Shown here: positions 59,342 through 64,000 of the stretch, piece by piece
How positions within the stretch are numbered: position 1 is the first letter of the stretch
Layout of the letters: each line of letters opens with the position of its first letter
Source of the DNA: Neostapfia colusana
Lineage: Eukaryota; Streptophyta; Magnoliopsida; Poales; Poaceae
Reading direction: 5' to 3'
Length of the DNA: 64,000 nt
Assembly (NCBI GenBank): GCA_030760725.1
Contig: JASWHV010000005.1
Location: 23,383,241-23,447,240, forward strand
Notes under the pieces: model-generated
Database searches by the model: none
What the model was told of the DNA's origin: nothing
Seen by the model: only the letters and a program-made list of their open reading frames with translations
Translations under genes and position numbers: made by a program

Positions 59342-61912
59342 CTACGATTCTGGCACATGAATTGCTACTTTCCATGCGGTCCTATCATGAGCTAAGTCTC
59401 TGGATACATTCCAATCTCTCAAATCTCGTTTTACCGCCTCCTCCCAGGTCAACCTTGGTCATCCTCTACCCCTCCTAATATTTTCTCTACCTCTTAAAAT
59501 CCCACTGTTAACCGGTGCTTCTGGAGGTCTCCGTTGGATATGTCCAAACCACCTAAGTCGATGTTGGACTAACTTCTCTTCAATCGGCGCCACCCCTACC
59601 TTATCTCGAATCACCTCATTCCTTATTCGGTCTCTTCTCGTGTGCCCGCACATCAACCGTAGCATGCGCATCTCTGCGACACTAATTTGTTGGACATGTT
59701 GCCGTTTAGTTGGCCAACATTCCGCCCCATAGAGCATCGCGGGTCTGATCACCGTCCTATAGAACTTCCCTTTTAGCTTTCGTGGGACTTTCCTATCACA
59801 TAGGATTCCAGAGGCTTGTCGCCATTTCATCCACCCTACCTTGATCCTGTGGCAAACATCCTCATCAATATCGCCATTGCTTTGTAACATTGATCCTAAG
59901 TATCGGAAAGAGTCCCTTCTATGTACTATTTGTCCTTGTAGACTAACATTTCGCTCTTCACGACCAACACCACTAAAGTCACACCTCATATACTCGGTTT
60001 TGGTCCTACTAAGTCTAAACCCCTTGGACTCTAAGGTTTGTCTCCATAACTCTAATTTCTTATCAACACCATCTCTAGTTCCATCTACCAGCACTACATC
60101 ATCAGAAAAGAGCATGCACCAAGGGATATCCCTTTGTATATCCTTCGACACCTCATCCATCACCAAGGAAAAGATGTATGGGCTCAAAGCTGATCCTTGA
60201 TGTAGTCCTACCATGATAGGAAATGCAGCAGTCTCACTATCACTTACGCGCACACTTGTCCTAACATTATTGTTCATATCCTTGATAAGGCTAATGTACT
60301 TTGTTGGCACTTTATGTTTCTCTAGTGCCCAATACATGACTGACCTTGGTATCTTGTCGTACGCCTACTCCAAGTCGATGAACACTATATGCAAGTCCTT
60401 CTTCTACTCCCTATATCTCTCCATAAGCTGACGAAGCAAGAAAATCGCCTCCATTGTAGACCTCCCAGGCATAAAACCAAACCGGTTTTTAGTGACATTG
60501 GTCACTTTCCTTAGGCGGTGTTCAATCACTCTCTCCCAAACCTTCATAGTATGACTCATAAGCTTAATTCCTCGATAATTAGTACAACTTTGAATATCTC
60601 CTTTATTTTTGAAGATAGGTACTAATATACTTTTCCTCCATTCTTCAGGCATCTTGTTTGACCGAAAAATGTGGTTTAATAGCTTTGTGAGCCATACTAT
60701 TGCCACGTCCCCAAGATATCTCCACACCTCAATAGGGACATCGTCAGGGCCGAGGGCCTTTCCTCCTTTCATCCTTTTTAATGCCTCCTTAACCTCAAAC
60801 TCTTGTATCCTATGCACGAACCGCCTTTTGGAGTCATCGAAGGAGTCATCCAACTCAACATAGTGCTCCCATTCCCATCATTGAATAGTCCATTAAAGTA
60901 ATCACACCATCTATTCTTAATCTCTTCATCCTTCACTAGAATGCGGTCAGTCTCATCTTTGATGCATTTAACTTGATTGAGATCCCTCATCTTTCTCTCA
61001 CGGATTTTTGCTACCTTGTATATGTCCTTTTCACCTTCTTTTGTCTCTAGTCTCACATATAACTTATCACAGGTCTGTCCTCTTGCCTTACTCACAGCCC
61101 GCCTTGCATTCTTCTTACCCTCTTTGTACTTAAGAATGTTGCTTGCGCTTCTATCATTATGTCAACTCTTGTAACACTCCTTCTTCTCCTTAATGGACTT
61201 TTGTACATCCTCATTCCACCACCAAGTGTCTTTATCTACAAGTTTCTTTCCCTTTGTCACACCGAACACCTCACTAGCTACCTTCCTAATGCAAGTTGCC
61301 ATCTTCATCCACATACTATCTGCATCTCTATTTTCTGCCGAGGGTCCTTCTGTGATCACCCTATTTTTAAAGGATTCTTGTGATTCTCCCTTCAACTTCC
61401 ACCACTTTGTTCTTGTGATTTTGACACCTTTGTCCCGCAAAGAACATGTATGGAAGCGAAAGTCAGCTACCACAAGCTTATGTTGTGTCACAACACACTC
61501 CCCCGGGATCATCTTACAATCTAGACACTCCCGTCTATCCTTTCTCCTAGTGAGCACAAAGTCAATCTGGCTAGAGTGTTGGGCACTACTAAAGGTCACT
61601 AGGTGAGATTGCCTCTTCCTAAAGAGGGTGTTAGCTATCAACAGATCATAGGCTACGGCAAAGTCTAAGATGTCCTTACCCTATTGATTTCTATTGCCGC
61701 ATCCAAAACCTCCATGTACTCCCTCAGATTCTAGGTTAGTTGCACCCACATGACCATTGAGATCTCCCCCTATGAGGAGTTTCTCGTTTAACGGTACACC
61801 ACTAACCATGTCCTCCAAGTCCTCCCAAAATTGCCTCTTAGCACTCATGTTGAGCCCAACTTCTAGGGCATAAGCACTAATGACGTTCAAGACAATGTCC
61901 CCAATTACTATC
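59342..61912 (-). pseudogene. LINE endonuclease-reverse transcriptase, broken
   Basis: The single ORF of an RTE-like LINE, lacking its start. In order on the minus strand: the C-terminal part of the apurinic-type endonuclease (GGDLNGHVG near 61760; TQHKLVVADF near 61480), a linker, RT (~59700-60850) with the catalytic box FSDD (60098-60109; FADD is usual), and a C-terminal region with RRDRIRNE ending PES at 59342. Breaks: stops near 61681 and 61162; a frameshift near 60860; TAG near 60404 and near 60366; and a stop at 59459 where the family continues in frame. Dead copy. Confidence 0.9.
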
Positions 61913-61927
61913 AGCTCAGATTCAAAA
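61913..61927. repeat. LINE target-site duplication (right)
   Basis: AGCTCAGATTCAAAA, identical to 59081-59095. It marks the truncated 5' boundary of the LINE. Confidence 0.95.
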
Positions 61928-63070
61928 GATATTTGGAATTTTGACATGGTGTTCTTCAGTTTAAATTTAAATTCAAATTTCCAAAAAAAATCATAGGCCC
62001 CTTGGATACTAATATCAAAGCACCTCCAAATTTTCTCAAAATTTGCCTTCCTCATAATTTGGACATGATGAATTCAAATGTGCCCTCCGATCTTCAAGTT
62101 GGCCACTGCAAATACAACTTCTTAAACCGCTGTTTGAATTTCCTTCTTTCGGACATGGCCTCCTTTTCCTTGAAGTGAACCATTTAATTCAAACTGAATA
62201 TTTAAGTCCTCTTTTGTGATGACCCATCTGAATTTGGGTGAAAAACTTTGGTTTGATCCTAGCCCAGGCTTGATCAACCTTAGTCCTAATCTGAACTTCA
62301 CAAGTTCAGTTTGACTATGCCCCTCGAATTTGAGTTTGAAGGTGATCTCAAATCATGCTTTGAACACAGGGTATATGAGCTCCAAATTTCTCCAAATTTA
62401 GAACTTAAGCTCTTTTATAACTGAGAACTGCAAAGGTCATCTCACATATAGGCCTTTGGACCATCTGAACATGAATGCTTTGCAAGGGTTCAAAAATGGG
62501 GTTTAAACTTCCCTCCCTTCTGCTCATAGAGAATGTGCCTATGAGTTAGGTTTTTGGGAGTGAAATTCTTCCCTAGGTTAACATGTGTTCAGTATGAGCT
62601 AAAGAACATTTTAGCTCTCCCCACATGTCCATGTTTGAGTTTATCATTTCATGTGACATAACTCAAGGCATTCCCTTGTCTTAACATGTTTTGAATTCAG
62701 CATGAATTCAACATGAGCATAATCCATTCCTTTTTAGCTTACCCTCAAATCAGAAAGTTGCCACCATAATCTCCTCAATTTCAAATGTATGAGGCTCCAT
62801 GTGTGTTCAAAATTTTGGCGGCAGTTTGAGCTGAGCCCTTGGGTCTAAAGACCTTATCTTTATTCTTTCTCATCCACATGTATGATTACACATGAGTTTA
62901 ACTTCACCTTGGTCCAACACATTCAAAGGCATGCTTGAACCCATGTGGTTGCACCTCATGTATACCATCCCATGTAAGAAAGTTTTTGTAAGTCCCATTT
63001 TTCATGAACCAGAAACACAATGACGTTCAATCATCCGTTTCTTTGCATTCACCTTTTTGGGACTTTTACA

Positions 63071-64000
63071 ATGCGCCCCGTCCAAACACAGGCGCCTATG
63101 TTCAAAACCCCCGTCCCAACGTCCCCGCTGTCTTGGGCAACAAGGCATGCTTTGCATCCGCAGAGACGGGACACTTTGCGAATTAATGCCCGAAGAGAGG
63201 TCCTGGACAACCAAACAACGTGCCCAAGCAGAACCCACGGCCGAACGGAGGAGCCAATCAAGGAACCCGTGGACAGCAGAACTACGCTCGCGGCAACGTG
63301 AACCATGTTTCTGCTGAGGAAGCGCAACAGGCTGAGGACGTCGTGATTGGTATGTTCCTTGCCAACTCCAACCCAGCCACCATTTTATTTGATTCCGGAG
63401 CATCACATTCATTCATATCATCCAAGTATGTTGCCAAGTATAATCTACCCATATCACACTTGAAATATACTATGTTGGTTAATTCTCCCGGTGGAGAGAT
63501 GAGGACTAATATAGTATGTCCGAAAGTAAACCTTAAAATAAGGGGGCTAGACTTCCTTGCCAACCTCATTGTCTTGGATTCCCAAGGGCTTGATATAATA
63601 CTTGGAATGGATTGGTTAAGCAAGCACAACGGAGTGATCCAATGTGCTAAGAGGAGCGTGCAGTTGACAAACGAGCACGGAACCCGTATCGAGTTCGAGT
63701 CAGCCCAGCCAACAACCGAGAAGGCAACGTTGAACCACGTCGAAGGAGCAACGTTGGAAAGCATTCTGGTGGTTCAAGAATTCTCGGACGTGTTCCCGGA
63801 AGAACTTCCAGGTATGCCACCTGACCGGGACATTGAGTTTTCCATTGACTTGGTACCCGGAACTGCACCTATAGCAAAGAGACCATATAGGATGCCCGTT
63901 AACGAACTAGTGGAGCTCAAGAAGCAAATTCAGGAGCAGCTGGAGAAGGGTTTTATACGTCCAAGCTCGTCACCATGGGGAGCCCCGTGCTCTTCATAGA
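63071..64000 (+). pseudogene. Gag-Pol fragment of element F (knuckle, protease, RT start)
   Basis: It resumes family 1 gag-pol at the position equivalent to A residue ~298 (APRPN). The zinc knuckle is defective: the second Cys is Ser (CFAS) and a TAA stands before the last Cys (63184-63186). The frame then stays open from 63220: protease with DSGASHSF (~63390), the linker DVFPEELPGMPPDRD and the start of RT (EKGFIRPSSSPWG). A 1-bp deletion near 63988 breaks RT at GAP. The sequence is close to element A. The gene runs off the window. Confidence 0.9.

Larger units (their letters stand above)
59096..61912 (-). mobile_element. 5'-truncated LINE, RTE-like, in G LTR
   Basis: A 2,817-bp non-LTR retrotransposon on the minus strand. 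Its 3' end, at 59096, is a short TTG repeat preceded by a sequence I know as the common end of plant RTE-type LINEs (the ttggggtcggctagacatgaa region). The 5' end is cut inside the endonuclease domain. Perfect 15-bp duplications flank it. Truncation at the 5' end plus long duplications are the signature of target-primed reverse transcription. Confidence 0.9.
55353..63070 (-). repeat. LTR of element G (family 3), carrying a LINE
   Basis: A minus-strand LTR, TGTAAAAGTCCC (63070) to GGTCCTGTCA (55353). It is about 4.9 kb after removing the LINE (59096-61912) and one duplication. Order and several blocks match family 2 LTRs (for example 57960-58060 against 19180-19290), so families 2 and 3 are related. 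A GC-rich block (57730-58960) yields long chance open frames. The palindrome CTGGGCCCCAG is at 58951-58961. At 63071 it abuts gag of element F. Confidence 0.85.
46877..64000 (+). mobile_element. Ty3/gypsy element F (family 1), interrupted and incomplete
   Basis: A plus-strand relative of A: 5' LTR (46877-53557, with solo LTR H inside), PBS (53561), leader (to 54160), then family 3 element G (54161-63070), then gag-pol from the zinc knuckle (63071) to RT at the window end. The part of gag equivalent to A 7286 to about 8178 is missing, so G did not simply insert; roughly 0.9 kb of F was lost with most of G. The 3' half lies outside the window. Confidence 0.85.

Noticed and set aside
59137..59375. 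Phe-rich open frames that look like hydrophobic membrane proteins
   Set aside because: They translate a pure purine/pyrimidine tract in the LINE 3' region; composition alone explains them.
1..64000. A host gene or a novel multi-gene defence or metabolic system
   Set aside because: Every stretch longer than ~300 bp could be assigned to an LTR, leader, gag-pol, ORF0 or LINE; no unexplained conserved ORF set remains.

Overview
This 64 kb window is repeat DNA from a plant genome, very probably a grass. It is a stack of nested LTR retrotransposons with one LINE inside the stack. I found no host gene, tRNA, rRNA or CRISPR array. The grass assignment is inference. It rests on several chromodomain-bearing Ty3/gypsy elements (chromoviruses, Tekay/Del-like) with 3-5 kb LTRs, initiator-Met-tRNA primer sites, an extra ORF upstream of gag as I recall from rice RIRE3/RIRE8, and an RTE-type LINE with a (TTG)n tail. 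The sequence does not identify the species.

Three main Ty3/gypsy families are present. Family 1 (LTR TGTGACACCC...GGGCGTCACA) gives copy A (3901-14768, +), complete with target-site duplication CAAGA and a 1,499-codon gag-pol broken by a single stop, and copy F (46877 to the window end, +). Family 2 (LTR TGTAAGGGCC...GGGTCGTGTCA, about 4 kb, with the upstream ORF0) gives copy B (25575-40041, +, duplication ACATA) and two minus-strand copies, D and E, which share one LTR. Family 3 (LTR start TGTAAAAGTCCC, about 4.9 kb) gives copy G (54161-63070, -) and an LTR end, G2, at 1-611.

Layout from left to right: G2 LTR end (1-611) inserted in the RT of D; D gag-pol and ORF0 C-terminus (612-3900); element A (3901-14768) inserted in D ORF0; D ORF0 N-terminus, leader and PBS (14769-16767); LTR shared by D and E (16768-20764); E gag-pol (20765-25574); element B (25575-40041) inserted just downstream of E ORF0; E ORF0, leader and PBS (40042-42568); E 5' LTR (42569-46608); a 268-bp integrase remnant of an older gypsy element (46609-46876) interrupted by E on one side and F on the other; F 5' LTR (46877-53557) carrying solo LTR H (47781-51204); F leader with a tandem array of primer-site-like units (53558-54160); G leader, PBS and LTR (54161-63070), which replaces about 0.9 kb of F gag and carries a 5'-truncated LINE (59096-61912) with a perfect 15-bp duplication; then F zinc knuckle, protease and RT to the end.

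Relative order by nesting: the integrase remnant is oldest; D/E and F came next; A, B, G, G2 and H inserted into those; the LINE inserted into G. By eye the LTR pairs of A and B differ by only about 1-2%, so they are young but already dead. The most interesting signals are in non-coding parts: a leader hairpin with compensatory stem changes between families 2 and 3; G-box (CACGTG) arrays in family 1 LTRs; a tandemly repeated primer-binding unit in F; paired palindromes with compensatory changes in LTRs; a palindromic GTGGGNCCCAC motif kept across LTR families; acceptor-like sites directly in front of gag and ORF0 start codons; and a recombinant tandem element whose shared LTR carries a different U3 cassette. 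I see no novel multi-gene system.
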